Source: Mycoplasma buteonis
Lineage (GTDB): Bacteria > Bacillota_I > Bacilli_A > Mycoplasmatales > Metamycoplasmataceae
Direction: 5' to 3'
Length of the DNA: 64,000 nucleotides
NCBI RefSeq assembly: GCF_000733865.1
Contig: NZ_JPOK01000005.1
Location: 62,001-126,000, forward strand
Shown: one piece after another, positions 47,601 through 59,101 of the stretch
Layout: each line of letters opens with the position of its first letter
Numbering within the stretch: the first letter of the stretch is position 1
Program-made: the position numbers and the translations under genes
Notes under the pieces: model-generated
What the model was told of the DNA's origin: nothing
Databases searched by the model: none
What the model saw: the letters and a program-made list of their open reading frames with translations, nothing else

Positions 47601-48938
47601 AAATTTACTATATCTTTGTTCATTAAAAGCAACTGCTTTTAAACTTTTGACAATCTTTTTATTACTGCTAGATATGTAATTAACATTTAGTGGTTTTTTA
47701 GTTAAAGACAGCTCTCTAAGTTTTGGTTGATAATTATTATTGTTGCTTAATAAACTTTTTTCTCCAACGGTAAAGAAATTTCTTACTGGATTATCTTCAA
47801 AAAAACTTGCTGTTTTGTGACCGTTTACTACCTCTCCAACATTAATATTGGGTTCAAAATAACCAACAAACTTTGGAATAAAGTCACCATTAGCAACTCT
47901 AAAATGACTTGAAAACCCACTTTGAGATAATTTATCACTTTCAGCTTTATACTTTGAATTTTTAATTTGTGGAGCATTAAAGGTATAAACATGCTTAACT
48001 TGATCATAGTTATGTTTTTTAGCATATACTCCTGCAAGTTGTGATAAATATCCTCCAAGTGAATGTCCAGTTATATAAATATTTTCTACTTCTGAGCGAT
48101 TTTTGACACTAAAATTAGCGTCCAAAATTTCAGGTGTTAAAATATAGTTCGGATCCGCAATTCATGAAATAGAATCTGTAACTTGACTATCTTGCCTAGT
48201 TGACTTTCCTAAAAATAATTTGACATCTTCAATATTATCTTGTGCATCATCTGTTCCACGAACCGCAAGCACATTAATAGTTTGGTTCTTAATAAAGGGA
48301 AAATCACTTTGATTTGTTAGTCAATAAGCAAAATATCCTGAGCTATTTTCTCAGTGCTTCACAATTTTTCAATAGCGTGAATATTGTTGATTAAAATTTG
48401 ATCAAAAATAAAAGTGTTTTTGATACTCTTTTGAATCAAAAATAGGTTGAGCTTCTTCTTTTTGCTTTGCTAAATTTTCATAGTAATTATCACTAAGCAT
48501 TTTTTTGCTAAATTCATAATCACGATATGCCATTTTCATAAAAATCATAGCATCGCGGTTTGAAAAGTTTCAATTTAGAGGTTCTAAGTCTTTGCTGTCA
48601 ATAATTCCGTCTCCATCAGTATCGGCTAACCTAGGATGTGAATTATAGCGGTAAAATATTTTGCCGTTTTTATTAATAATTTCAATTTCATCTTGATTTA
48701 AGATTCCATCGTTATCATCATCTTGATTTGGCAATAATAAAGGTTGGTTAAATAACAACGAATCATAGTAATCATTTTCAGCTAAAATTTCACCACTTTG
48801 AATTTTTTGTGCAAGTTCAGTAGTTAGTCTTAAAACCTGCTGTGTAGTTATGTTACTTGCTGAAACTGTATGAAAGCTTAAAATAGATACAGCTGATAAA
48901 ATAACTCATTTTAATCCTTGTAGTTTATTTTTTCTCAT
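44682..48938 (-). CDS. giant surface protein with class 3 lipase domain, 1418 aa
   Basis: One frame with more than 20 Trp TGA codons runs from ATG 48938 (AGAGG upstream) to TAA 44682. It encodes a signal peptide (about residues 1-28, no lipobox), two calcium-binding loops of thrombospondin-3 type (DDDNDGILNQDE near 70 and DTDGDGIIDSKD near 105), an alpha/beta-hydrolase domain with GHSLGG at 291-296 (Ser293) and the class 3-like GDFIPKF and GHK segments for Asp and His, then several consecutive beta-rich segments of 70-90 residues resembling MucBP-type repeats (GY.....-type turns and V.Y...), a helical region, and a C-terminal membrane helix followed by KRKFKK. It should be anchored outside and hydrolyse lipids; binding to mucins or glycans through the repeats is a guess. 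Confidence 0.85.
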
Positions 48939-49028
48939 TTATACCTCTTTATACTAGTTTTTTCATTATACTTTTTTATCATGATTTTGAATATTTTTTT
49001 AACTTTTTATTAAACTAAATTTACTTTT

Positions 49029-49047
49029 GTATCTATTTTTTAGATAC
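49029..49047. promoter_or_regulatory. inverted repeat in the divergent region between the lipase gene and pgi
   Basis: GTATCTA and TAGATAC flank T5 in the 189-base gap between two divergent genes. It could be an operator or a weak hairpin. A TATAAT near 49100 is the likely pgi promoter. Confidence 0.25.
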
Positions 49048-49127
49048 TTATAATTTACAATTAATTATAAATTATCAGTTATTTCAAAATATAAATCGAT
49101 ATAATTTATAAAAAATATGGAGGAATA

Positions 49128-50423
49128 ATGAAATTAACACATTTAGAATTAAATTTAGCTAATGCTTTAACAAATGAACAAGAACAATTAGCAAAATTTC
49201 AAAAGCAAGTTTCTGAAATTCATTTAGCAGTTAAAAATAAAACTGTTGCCGAAAAAGATTGATTAGGTTGATATGATTTACCAGAAAACTATGATAGAGA
49301 AGAATTTGCTCGTATGCAAGAAAAAGCTAATCAATGAGTAAAATCAGGTGTAGAAGTAGTAGTAGTTATTGGTATTGGAGGTTCATATTTAGGTGCAAAA
49401 ACCGGATATGATTTCATTTATGGGCCTTATTCAGTAAATAAACCAAAAATGGAATTAGTGTTTGCTGGTAATGATATTTCAGCAGAAGCACTTTACAGTA
49501 AATTAGAGTATGTAAAAAATAAAAAGTTTGCAATTAATGTTATTTCAAAATCAGGAACAACTTTAGAACCATCAATTGCATTTAGAGAGTTCCGTAATTT
49601 ATTAGAAAGCAAAGAAACTAATGCAAGTGATCTTATTGCAGCTACAACAGATAAAGCAAAAGGTGTTCTTTTTGAATTAGCAACTACAAAAGGTTATGAA
49701 AAATTCATCGTTCCAGATGATATTGGTGGTCGTTTTTCAGTTTTAACTGCTGTAGGACTTTTCCCATTCCTTTGTGCAGGAATTGATGCAGAAAAAATGC
49801 TACAAGGTGCTGCATTAACTAACCAAGAATTAGCGTCTGAATTAATTAGCGAAAACCCTGCTTATGCTTATGCAGCTGCTAGAAACTTACTTCACGCAAA
49901 AGGATACAGTGCTGAAATGATGGTTTCTTATGAACCTAAAATGCAATATTTTGCAGAATGATGAAAACAACTTTTTGCTGAAAGTGAAGGGAAAGATGGT
50001 AAAGGAATTTGACCAATGAGTTCAATTTTCTCAACAGATTTGCACTCACTTGGACAAATGATTCAAGATGGAAATAAAATTCTTTTTGAAACCGTTTTAA
50101 CACTTAAAAATCCAAAACACAATATTACTTTCAAAGCAGATGCTGAAGATTTAGATAAGCTATCTTATTTAGATGGAAACAACTTACACAATGTAAATAA
50201 TGTTGCTTTTGAAGCTACAACTAAAGCACACACTCAAGAAGGTAACATTCCAAATATTCATATTTTATTTGATAAATTTGATGAAGCTACACTTGGATCA
50301 TTATTTATGTTCTTTGAAAGAGCATTAACTATGTCAGCTTATTTACTTGGAGTTAATCCATTTAATCAACCTGGTGTTGAAGTTTACAAGAAAAATATGT
50401 TTTCAATGTTAGGTAAAAAATAA
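49128..50423 (+). CDS. pgi: glucose-6-phosphate isomerase
   Basis: The 431-residue protein converts glucose 6-phosphate to fructose 6-phosphate in glycolysis. GIGGSYLGAK near residue 87, SKSGTTLEP near 146, the VPDDIGGRFSVLTAVGLFP loop and AYLLGVNPFNQPGVEVYKKN at the C-terminus are diagnostic of the short bacterial form. GGAGG is upstream of the ATG. It takes up glucose 6-phosphate made by the glucan operon. Confidence 0.97.
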
Positions 50424-50427
50424 TTTA

Positions 50428-51159
50428 ATGAAAAAACGAATTGATTGAGTTTTAACTAATTATTTAAATTTTTCACGTAAAGAAGCGAAAGAATTAATCA
50501 AGAAGCAAAAAGTCCTTCTGAATAATCAGATTGCTACTTTAAGTGATAGTTACACTTTTGAACTTGATACTTTAACAGTCAACAATGAAAGTTTTAGTTT
50601 TAAAGAGCATTATTATTTTGTACTAAATAAACCAAGTGATTATGTTTGTGCAAACAAAGATCATTTAAATAAGACAGTATTTCAATTACTGGATTTATCA
50701 GCTCAGCACATACCTAATTTACATACTGTCGGTAGATTAGATAAAGACACTACCGGTTTATTATTATTAACTAATGATGGTAATTTCACTCATGAATTAA
50801 TGTCACCTAAAAAGCATGTAACAAAAACTTATCATGTTATTTTAGATAAAACTCTAACTAGTACTGAGCAAAAAGAATTAATTCTTTCTTTTGCAAACGG
50901 TATATTCGTTAGTGATGATGAAATTTATGCTCCTAGCGAGCTAAGCTTTATTAATGTTAATGAAGCATTATTGACAATACATGAAGGCAAATACCATCAA
51001 GTTAAACGTATGTTTCAAAATGCTGGTTATAAGGTCGTTGCTCTAAATAGAATTAAAATCGCTAATTTAGAATTAAAAAATTTAAATTTAAAACAAGGTC
51101 AATATCGTGAATTAACAGAAAGCGAGCTTAAATTACTTTCTGTTAAGTTTGATAAATAG
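50428..51159 (+). CDS. RsuA-family rRNA pseudouridine synthase
   Basis: The 243-residue protein has an N-terminal S4 RNA-binding domain (SRKEAKELIKKQKVLLNN) and the catalytic motif GRLDKDTTGLLLLTNDG with the nucleophile Asp. The later KTYHV and EGKYHQVKRMF motifs are typical of RsuA/RluB/RluE/RluF. It isomerises a uridine in rRNA; RsuA targets U516 of 16S rRNA, but the exact site here is not known. It starts 4 bases after pgi; TTGA and TGG in IDWVL use TGA as Trp. Confidence 0.92.
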
Positions 51160-51189
51160 TTAATTATTTTCTGAAATTTACTTAGTATC

Positions 51190-51223
51190 AAAATGACAAA
51201 CTAAACTAGTTTGTCATTTTTAT
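51190..51223. terminator. bidirectional terminator
   Basis: A 14-bp stem (AAAATGACAAACTA / TAGTTTGTCATTTT) with a 3-base loop lies between two convergent genes and has T or A runs on both sides. Confidence 0.85.
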
Positions 51224-51267
51224 ATTTAAATATTGTTTATCGAAAATTTGAAACCCAATTTTAAAAA

Positions 51268-52185
51268 TTATTTTTTGATTTTTAATAAAACAAATAAGTA
51301 AGTTCTTTTAATTCTGCTTGCTGTATATCTTTTGCTTACGCAGGAATTAATAAAAGAATCATAATCTGGATTATCAATTTGTTTTTTAAATAAATTTTCA
51401 ATACCTTCAGAAATCATTTTGTACTCTCTTAGTTGCTCTGGAGTGCTATTTCTAATTATTTTTTGGAATTTTGGATAAGTATTTTCAATTTTTCGCTTAG
51501 AAGAAATTTTTTTAATTTTTAAAGGTGAAAAAAAGCTGATATCTTGATTTTGAGTCAGTTTTTCTCTAAGCATAGTAGCGCTTGCGAATTGGTTATTGGC
51601 TTCAAGGCTATGAAAACCAACAGTCCGCTTTAAAGCTACAGGAGTTATATCTAAATCGTAATTCACAATAGTTTTAACATATTCCAGTCCTAAAATATCA
51701 TTAGGCATTGAAATATCTTCGCCAGAAAGTTCTTGTAAAGCTAAATTTGTAGCTCTAGGAAAAGAATTACCTTTTTGTTTGAGGTAAAACTTAACAAGTT
51801 GATTATATTTTTGTTCATTATTTTTAATTAAATGAGCAATTTTTAAAAATAAATTAACATCTGCTGTTTCGGAACCAAAAACTAAATAGTTTACTTTTTG
51901 TTTAGCTAATTTTAGAACTGCTTCACGTGCAAAAATATGTGCTGCTTGTGCTGAAATATCAACAGGTAATTTGATAAATTTTGAAACACCAAATTTTTTA
52001 GCAATTCGAACTCTTTTTCTTCATGAAACGCAAATAATTTCACCTCGCTGTGAGTATTTATGACTCATTGCGACAATTATCTTTGAATTAGTAAAATTTT
52101 GTTTAATTCAACTTAACTGATAAGCATGACCATTATGAAAAGGATTGTATTCCGCTACTATACCTACTTTAATTCTTTTTTTCAT
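51268..52185 (-). CDS. tmcAL: tRNA(Met) cytidine acetate ligase-like nucleotidyltransferase (TmcAL)
   Basis: The protein has 305 residues; TmcAL of bacilli has about 400, so the C-terminal part is shortened, as is common in mollicutes. The N-terminus has GIVAEYNPFHNGHAYQL with the HxGH nucleotidyltransferase motif, then FGSETAD and SATMLREKL. The enzyme family activates acetate with ATP to form N4-acetylcytidine at the wobble position of elongator tRNA-Met. A TATAAT box on the minus strand (52198-52193) ends 7 bases before the ATG and there is no Shine-Dalgarno. Substrate transfer from the homologous enzyme is inference. Confidence 0.85.
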
Positions 52186-52353
52186 AATTGCTATTATAAA
52201 AAAATAAAAAAAAGTACCAAGTAGTAAAATGTTTAATTTATTGAAAGAATATTTTTAATTATTTTGTTTTGAAACTTTCTTTATCACTATTTTATAGATA
52301 TAAAACATAATTAAAAAATCATAAATAATGCTTATTTTTATAAAAATTTATAT

Positions 52354-52359
52354 TATAAT
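52354..52359 (+). promoter_or_regulatory. -10 box of rpmF
   Basis: TATAAT lies 39 bases before ATG 52398, and AGGAGG is placed correctly before the start. Confidence 0.5.
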
Positions 52360-52397
52360 AATTTTGCTAAATTATAAAAACCACAAAGGAGGACCAT

Positions 52398-52601
52398 ATG
52401 GCTATTGTACCAAAGCGTAAAACTTCAAAACAACGTAAACACAAAAGACAAACACACAGTGCGTTAGACTTACCTAACCTTGTTAAATGCTCAAATTGTA
52501 CAAAATTAATTGAGCAACACGTAGTATGTAGATTTTGTGGTTTTTACAAAGGTAAAAAAGTTGAAGGGTACGTCGCTTTAGACGACCGTATTCAAAAATA
52601 G
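52398..52601 (+). CDS. rpmF: 50S ribosomal protein L32
   Basis: The 67-residue protein starts MAIVPKRKTSKQRKHKRQTH, as L32 does, and keeps the zinc ribbon CSNC and CRFC. It is preceded by AGGAGG and followed by a terminator, so it is transcribed alone. Confidence 0.97.
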   Translation: MAIVPKRKTSKQRKHKRQTHSALDLPNLVKCSNCTKLIEQHVVCRFCGFYKGKKVEGYVALDDRIQK

Positions 52602-52618
52602 ATTTTTTTAAATTATAC

Positions 52619-52644
52619 GGATAGCCTTTTTGGCTATTTTTATT
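52619..52644 (+). terminator. terminator after rpmF
   Basis: ATAGCC and GGCTAT around T5, followed by TTTTATTTT. Confidence 0.8.
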
Positions 52645-52703
52645 TTCCCTTTTTTGTTCAATCTTTACTTTTTCTTACATATTTAATGTAACAAGGAGAA
52701 AAA

Positions 52704-53303
52704 ATGATTTTATATAAAATTGGAGAAATAGTTTATAAAAATAAAGGAAATATTATTTTAGAAAGTGGTGGTACAGGTTATATTTTATCTGTGCCACAAG
52801 AAAATAGATTTGAAGTTGGTCAAAAACTTAAATTGTATTTATATGAGTATCGAACAGATTATTTAACTAATACCTATGGTTTTAAAGACTTTAAAGAACG
52901 CTTATTATTTATTGATTTGATTAGTATTGATAAAATTGGTCCTAGAATTGCTTTATCAATTTTAGATACAGGTTGAGAAACAGTTGCTACTTTTATAGCT
53001 AATGAACAATGACAAGAGTTAACAAAATACAATTTTGTTTCAGAAAAAACTGCAAAACTAATTTGTGTTGAGTTACGAAATAAATGAAATAAATTAGTTA
53101 ACTCAAATAATAAGAATAAAGATAAAACAGAAGTTAATAATTTAACTGATTTAGCTAAAACGTTAGCAACTTTAGGTTTTAAAAAACATCAAATTGATTT
53201 TGCTCTTAGCAAAATACACAATTGTTCTGATTTAGACAAAATGGTAGAAGAATCAATTGAAATCATTGCCAGCAACAATAAAATAGCTCAAGTAAATGGC
53301 TAG
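52704..53303 (+). CDS. ruvA: Holliday junction DNA helicase subunit RuvA
   Basis: The 199-residue protein has the N-terminal OB domain (MILYKIGEIVYKN, then YEYRTDYLTNTYGF), the helix-hairpin-helix motif region IDKIGPRIALSIL and a C-terminal domain that binds RuvB. It recognises four-way junctions during recombination. AAGGAG precedes the ATG. Four TGA Trp codons are read. It overlaps ruvB by 8 bases. Confidence 0.95.
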
Positions 53304-54255
53304 TAAAAATTTACGTCCACAATCTTTTAAAGATTTTATTGGGCAGGAAAAATTAATTATTACACTCAAAGCAATGATAAAAAGTTCGCAAGTTACTAAA
53401 AAACCAGTTCCACATATCTTGCTTTATGGTTCACCTGGAACTGGTAAAACAACATTAGCAACAATTATTGCTAATGAAACCGGAAACAAAATTCATTATG
53501 TGCAAGGTTCTAATATCGAGAAAAAAGCTGATTTAATTAATATATTGTCTGTTATTAGTGAAAATGATATTGTTTTTATTGATGAAATTCATAGTGTAAA
53601 TAAAAATGTTATTGAAATGCTTTATGTGGCAATGGAGGAATTTGTATTTGATTTAATTATTGGTGTTGAAGAAAATGCTCGTGCTATGCGTATGAAACTT
53701 AAACCCTTTACTTTAATTGGAGCTACTACAAAAATTAACTTAATTGCTCAACCTCTTAAAGATCGTTTTGGATATTTAGCTAGAATTGGAAATTATTCTG
53801 ATAAAGATATTGAAAAAATATTAATGCTTTCAGCAAAAAGATTAAATATTACTTTATTGGATGAAGATAGAAAATATATTGCAAGTTATTCAAGATATAT
53901 TCCTAGACTTGCTAATAACTTATTAGAAAGAGTGAATGATTTCGCAATCTGACAAAATAATGGACAAATAAATCAAAAAGTAATTAATAAGACTTTTAAA
54001 TCAATGGAGTTGTATCCTTACGGATTAACAAAAGATCACTTAGAATATTTAGAAATTTTATACAAAGGTTTTAATTACAAATATGCATCATTAGATACTA
54101 TTTCAGGATTAGTACTTCATACTAAAGAAACAATTATTAATGAAATTGAACCGATATTATTATTTTTAAATTTTATTGATAAGTCCTCTAGAGGCAGAAA
54201 AATCACTAAAAAAGGTATTGAATACTTGCAAAAACCTCGGCTTATAACACATTAA
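53296..54255 (+). CDS. ruvB: Holliday junction DNA helicase RuvB
   Basis: The 319-residue AAA+ motor drives branch migration together with RuvA. It has LRPQSFKDFIGQEK, Walker A GSPGTGKTT, Walker B FIDEIHS, sensor region IGATTK and a winged-helix C-terminus with PRLITH. It starts inside the end of ruvA. RuvC is not encoded here, as is usual in mollicutes. Confidence 0.97.
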
Positions 54256-54271
54256 AATTAGTGTGTTTTTT
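54246..54271 (+). terminator. terminator after ruvB
   Basis: AACACA and TGTGTT around a 10-base loop, followed by T5; the ruvB stop is in the loop. Confidence 0.6.
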
Positions 54272-54350
54272 CTAAAGATTTAGTATTAAAATAAAGGTTT
54301 TAAATTGTTTAAATGTCTTAGTAAATAGTGATTAAAAAATAGTTTTGTGA

Positions 54351-54356
54351 TATCAT
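54351..54356 (+). promoter_or_regulatory. extended -10 box giving a leaderless start for secDF
   Basis: TGATATCAT (TG plus TATCAT) ends 6 bases before ATG 54363, with no Shine-Dalgarno. Confidence 0.45.
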
Positions 54357-54362
54357 TAAATT

Positions 54363-56984
54363 ATGATTAAAAAAATTAAAAATATGTTGAAAATAACCAA
54401 TTTCAAAAGGTTTTTAATTAGTTTTGTAACTATTGCATCAGCTGCTGTTGCCATTACACTCGGGAGTACTTTTTACGTTTCTAAAAATGTTAATAAGTCA
54501 ATTGAATATGGTGGTGGAGTTGAAGTTGTAGTACAAGCTCAAGTTAAGGATGATAAAAATAAAGTTGTTAATGCTGATAAAACTTTAACTGAGCTTGTGA
54601 ATAAGTCACTTTACGATCGTCTTACTGGAGGTACAGGTTTAAACGGTGTTACCGTATCCACTGAAGGTGATGGAAAATTAAGAATTACCAAAAGTGGAAC
54701 ATATTCTACAAGTCAATTAGATGAATTTGAAAAAGAAATTATTACCAAACCTATCTTAACTATTACAGACACTCAAATGCGTCCATTATTTGTTCGTGAT
54801 GGTTCTGTGACTAAATTTGTTACTGATGCTTCATTATTTAATGCTGAAGGACAGTTAGAAAACTTGAGCAAATTTATTCCACCATTTGCAAATACAAGTA
54901 ATTCAGTTACAGCTACTGCTAACCCATCAACTGGACAATGAAGTGTTGAAATCACCTTAGACGGTGAAGCTGGTCGTAACGCTTGAACTGATGCAACTCA
55001 ATATATTGCAAATCAAAAAGATAATAAAATGTTAATTTGATTAAATCTTAGTGATTTATTAAAATTAGCTCAAAATCCAATTCATGCGGCCGATTGAGAA
55101 GCTTCTGGACATAATTTATGAAACTTTGTGCATATTAATAACTCTGTTTTAAATAATCAAGGAAGAGAAAATGCTTTAAAAGAAAATCAATTTAAAGCTG
55201 AATCGTATTTAATTTCTTCTCCTCAAGTTACAAGTGCTATCACTAGTCCTAAAACCTTAATTCAAGGTAATTTCACTCATGAAAGTGCTTTAAAGCTTGC
55301 TAATAGTATTAATTTTGGACTTAGCAATTATGAATTAGTGCCTCTTGTAAAATACTATTTACAACCTGAAAAAAATTCAAACGCTTTTAATAATGCGATG
55401 ATTGCTGGAATTGTAATTTTTGTTGTTATTGCATTATGAATGATTGTTAATTACGGTTTACTGGGTGCACTTAGCACAATTAGTATGTCATTATACATTT
55501 TCTTAACTTTACTAATGTTCACAGTGTTGCGTGGTGAATATTCACCAGCAACAATTGCTGCCTTAATTATTGGTATCGGAATTAGTGTTGATGCCAACGT
55601 TATTACTTATGAGCGTTTAAAACGGCAAGTTTATGATGGTGATTCGTTTAAAAAAGCTTATAAAAATTCAAATCGTCAGTCGTTATCAAGCATTTTAGAT
55701 GCTAACATTACAACTATTTTAGTTGGATTTGTCTTGTTTTATTTTGGGACAAAAGATGTTAAAGGATTTAGCATCACGCTAACACTTTCTGTTTTATTTA
55801 CATTAGTTGTTATGCTTGTGTTCCAAAGATTTTTAGCAACTATGATTGCAAACACAGGAATTTTTGATAATAGACTTTATTTACTTGGTATTCGTAAAAG
55901 ATACATAAAAAACCCTACAAAATTAAAAGAAAAAATTGATAATGCTGACTTTTTAAAATATGCGAAGTGATTTGTTTTAATTTCTTTTATATTTATTTTA
56001 GCTGGAGCAATTGTATTTACGATTTTAGCAGTTCAAAATAACGCTTTTAGTGCTGGAGTTAATTCATCATTAGAATTTAGAGGTGGTATTAATCTCTCAA
56101 TTGTTGGTAATGAAAATCTCGGAGTTATTTTAGACCAAAATTCTGCAAGCGAAATTAAAACCGAATTAATTAAGCATCAATCGGACTTAGGTATTGATAA
56201 TTTAGCAAACTTAATTACTTCAAAAGTAGCTAACCAAGATACAGGTTCTTATGTAGTTTCTATTGAGACAACTCAAAGTGTCAACCAAGTTGAATTAACA
56301 GCAAAAATCAATCAAATTATTAGTCAGATTAATCCAAACTTAAGCATTCTAACATTCCAAGTATCTAATGCTGAAGCTCAAAAATTAGTACTTAATGCTT
56401 TACTAGCAACAGGACTAAGCTTTATCGCTATCATTCTTTACTTGTTATTCAGAATGAGCTATACTTATTCTATCGCGGCAATTGTTGGTCTTTTACACGA
56501 CTTTTTAATGGTTGTAGCCTTTATTGTTGTTACACGTTTACAAGTTTCTACAATTGTTGTTGCTGCTATGCTTGCTATTTTAGGATTAAGTATCAATGAT
56601 ACTGTAGTTACATTCGATAAAATTCGTGAAACAATAAACTCACGTTATGCTCGTAAAATTTTAAGTAAAAACGATATTAGAATGATTATTAATAGTTCTA
56701 TCGCAGATACTTTAAAAAGAAGTATTTATACATCATTAACAACCATTTTTGCGATTGTCGTTCTTCTAGCATTTCAAAATGCAACGGACTTTGCGTTTAA
56801 TATAATCATGTTATTTGGTATTTCAATTGGAGTTTATTCATCAATTTTTATTTGTACTAGAGTCTGAGCTTCTCTTGAAAATAAACGTCAAATTCGGAAA
56901 GCTAAAAGAATTCAAACGGGATATTGACAAATCAATTATCCTGAAGAACAAACCTTTAATGGTATTAATGATTATTTAGATTAA
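54363..56984 (+). CDS. secDF: protein translocase SecDF (fused SecD and SecF)
   Basis: The 873-residue protein unites SecD and SecF, as in bacilli and many mycoplasmas. An N-terminal membrane helix precedes a large outer domain with YGGGVEVVVQA, then the SecD membrane block with AALIIGIGISVDANVITYERLK (motif D4 region), and a second half with LEFRGGINL and AAIVGLLHDFLMV, followed by AILGLSINDTVVTFDKIRE (motif F4). It uses proton motive force to help export through SecYEG. About nine Trp TGA codons are read. A -10 box is 6 bases before the ATG. Confidence 0.95.
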
Positions 56985-57006
56985 CTAGCTTTTGCTAGTT
57001 TTTTTA
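56983..57006 (+). terminator. terminator after secDF
   Basis: AACTAGC and GCTAGTT around TTTT, followed by T5; it overlaps the secDF stop. Confidence 0.85.
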
Positions 57007-57076
57007 TTGTTCCAATTAACCAAAATAAATGTTAAATATGGTAATATTTAAATACAAAGTATTTAAAGGAGAAATT

Positions 57077-58339
57077 ATGGCAAAATTTGTAGATCAAGTC
57101 AAAATTTTAATTCAAGCTGGTCGCGGTGGAGATGGAATGGTATCTTTCCGTAGGGAAGCTCATGTGGACAAAGGTGGTCCTGATGGTGGTGACGGTGGCC
57201 GCGGAGGACATATTTATTTTGTGGGCGATTCAGGTAAAAACACCCTACTTAGTTTTTACAAAAGTAAGCATATCGTCGCTGAAGATGGTGTCAAAGGTGG
57301 ACCAAAAAATCTTTATGGAGCTAACGCAAAAGATACCTATATCAAAGTGCCAGTTGGAACATTAGTTTATAATGGGAAAAAATTAATTGCTGATGTGATT
57401 GAACCAAATAAGCCTTATTTAGTTGCTTCTGGTGGTAAAGGTGGTCGTGGAAACACAAAATTTAAAACTGCTAAAAATACTGCACCAAGAATTTGTGAAA
57501 ATGGAATGCCTGGTGAAAAATTTGAAGCTGACATTGTGCTTAAAATTTTAAGTGATGTTGGTTTAGTAGGTAAGCCATCAGCTGGTAAAAGTACTTTTTT
57601 AAATGCTATTTCAAACGCTAAAGCAAAAGTGGCTGATTACGAATTTACGACTCTTGTCCCTCAATTAGGAATGGTAGAGTTTAACGATGACTCCTTTACA
57701 GTTGCTGATCTTCCTGGTTTAATTAAGGGAGCTTCTTTAGGTAAAGGACTTGGAATTCAATTTTTAAAACACATTGAGCGTTGTAGAGTAATTGCACACA
57801 TTATTGATTTTGGTTCACCAGAAAAAGACCCAATTTTAGATTATGAAATCATCAATGATGAGTTAAAAAGCTATAATTTAAAACTTGAAAATAAACCGCA
57901 ATTAGTTATTGCAAATAAAAGTGATATGGATGATTTTGAGAGCCATTTAGCAGCGTTTAAACAGAAGTATCCAGCTGTGAAAGTAGTTCCTATTTCAGCA
58001 ATTTTCCACGAGAATTTTGCACCTGTTAAAGGTGAATTACTTAAACTCATTAAAGAATCAGCTCTAGCACCTATTGAAAATGAAGAAGAAGAGATGAAAG
58101 TGATTCAGTATGAGCCTGATTATGTGATTTTTTCACCTTACAAAGGTTACTTTGAGGTTTCTGGCAAAAAAGTTGAAGAGCTTTATCATAGAATTCCAAT
58201 CAATAGTTATGACAATCTTTTAAGATTTAATAATATTTTGAAAAAAATAGGAGTTTGAGAAGATTTAGTTCGCAGAGGAATTCAACAAGGTGACGTTGTA
58301 TCAATTTATGGATTTCAATTTGAATGAGAAAATGAATAA
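57077..58339 (+). CDS. obg: GTPase Obg
   Basis: The 420-residue protein has the glycine-rich Obg fold (GGRGGDGMVSFRREA, GPDGGDGGRGG), a G domain with GKPSAGKST near residue 166, DLPG and NKSD, and a C-terminal OCT domain (VIFSPYKGYFEVSGKKVE). It takes part in ribosome assembly and stress responses. ATG 57077 with AAAGGAG is chosen; the longer frame from 57029 has no family support. The frame continues through TGA Trp at 58256 and 58325 to TAA 58337. Confidence 0.97.
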
Positions 58340-58347
58340 TTATATAA

Positions 58348-58382
58348 AAAACACAATAGCATAAACTATTGTGTTTCTTTTT
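58348..58382. terminator. terminator between obg and the LemA operon
   Basis: AAACACAATAG and CTATTGTGTTT form an 11-bp stem around a 7-base loop with T-rich sequence on the right and A-rich on the left. A close relative of this hairpin is at 63217-63246. Confidence 0.8.
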
Positions 58383-58421
58383 GTAAATTTATACAAATTT
58401 TTGATTTCAGATCTAATTTTA

Positions 58422-59092
58422 TTATTTAAATAGATTTTCTCGAGATCTATTTTTAATTTCACTTGAAGTAGAAAAAGGAATTCTTGTTGTGTATCCTGCT
58501 TTTGCAGCAACAATCATTTTAGTAGGTCATTTATAAATTTCTTCATTTCATAGTAATACAGAATCATTATAAATTTCTCTTGCTGCTGTAATTTCTCTTT
58601 GCAAGTAATTATTTTGCTTCATAGCTTCTATTAAAGTTGTGTGTGATTTAAGCTCTGGATATTGTTCCATTTGAACTCGAATATCCCTAAACATTCGATC
58701 AACGTTTTGATTAATTGATGATCTTTGTGTTTCTTTTTTTCTTCAACACCTGAACGTAATTTTGCTACATTCATCATTACTTCTTTATCTAAATCAATAA
58801 ATTTATTGACAATGCTTACAGCATTTTCTAAAATAACAACTCTTTGCTCAATAAAGTTATCTACTTGCGAAGCGTTATGCTGTATTTTTTGCTGGATTCT
58901 TTTTAAGTAATTTTCAGCTTTTATTTTTTGGAATATTCATATAATTCCAGGTATTATAAATGGAAATCACAAGAAAAATATAAATAATTTTGCTTGAAAT
59001 CCAACAGTTACTGGTAACTGTTTGTTTATTACATTTATGTCACGTCCAGCTTCATTTACTGGGCCATTTAGTTCGTCTAGTTCGTTTGCCAT
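58422..59092 (-). pseudogene. LemA-family protein, frameshifted
   Basis: The frame from ATG 59092 (AGAGGT upstream) encodes an N-terminal tail, one membrane segment (about residues 32-52) and the first helices of a LemA domain; it leaves the family sequence at the run of seven A (plus-strand T7, 58734-58740). With one more A the frame continues as a LemA end (RDIRVQMEQYPEL, QREITAAREIYNDSV, WPTKMIVAAKAGY) to TAA 58422, 223 residues in all. LemA proteins are membrane-anchored helical bundles of unknown function. The clean continuation suggests phase switching or an assembly error rather than long decay. Last gene of the operon. Confidence 0.8.
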
Positions 59093-59101
59093 ATGTACCT
59101 C

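Noticed and set aside
58725-58910. Plus-strand 61-codon frame within lemA
   Set aside because: It is antisense to LemA-family sequence and starts in no plausible translation context.
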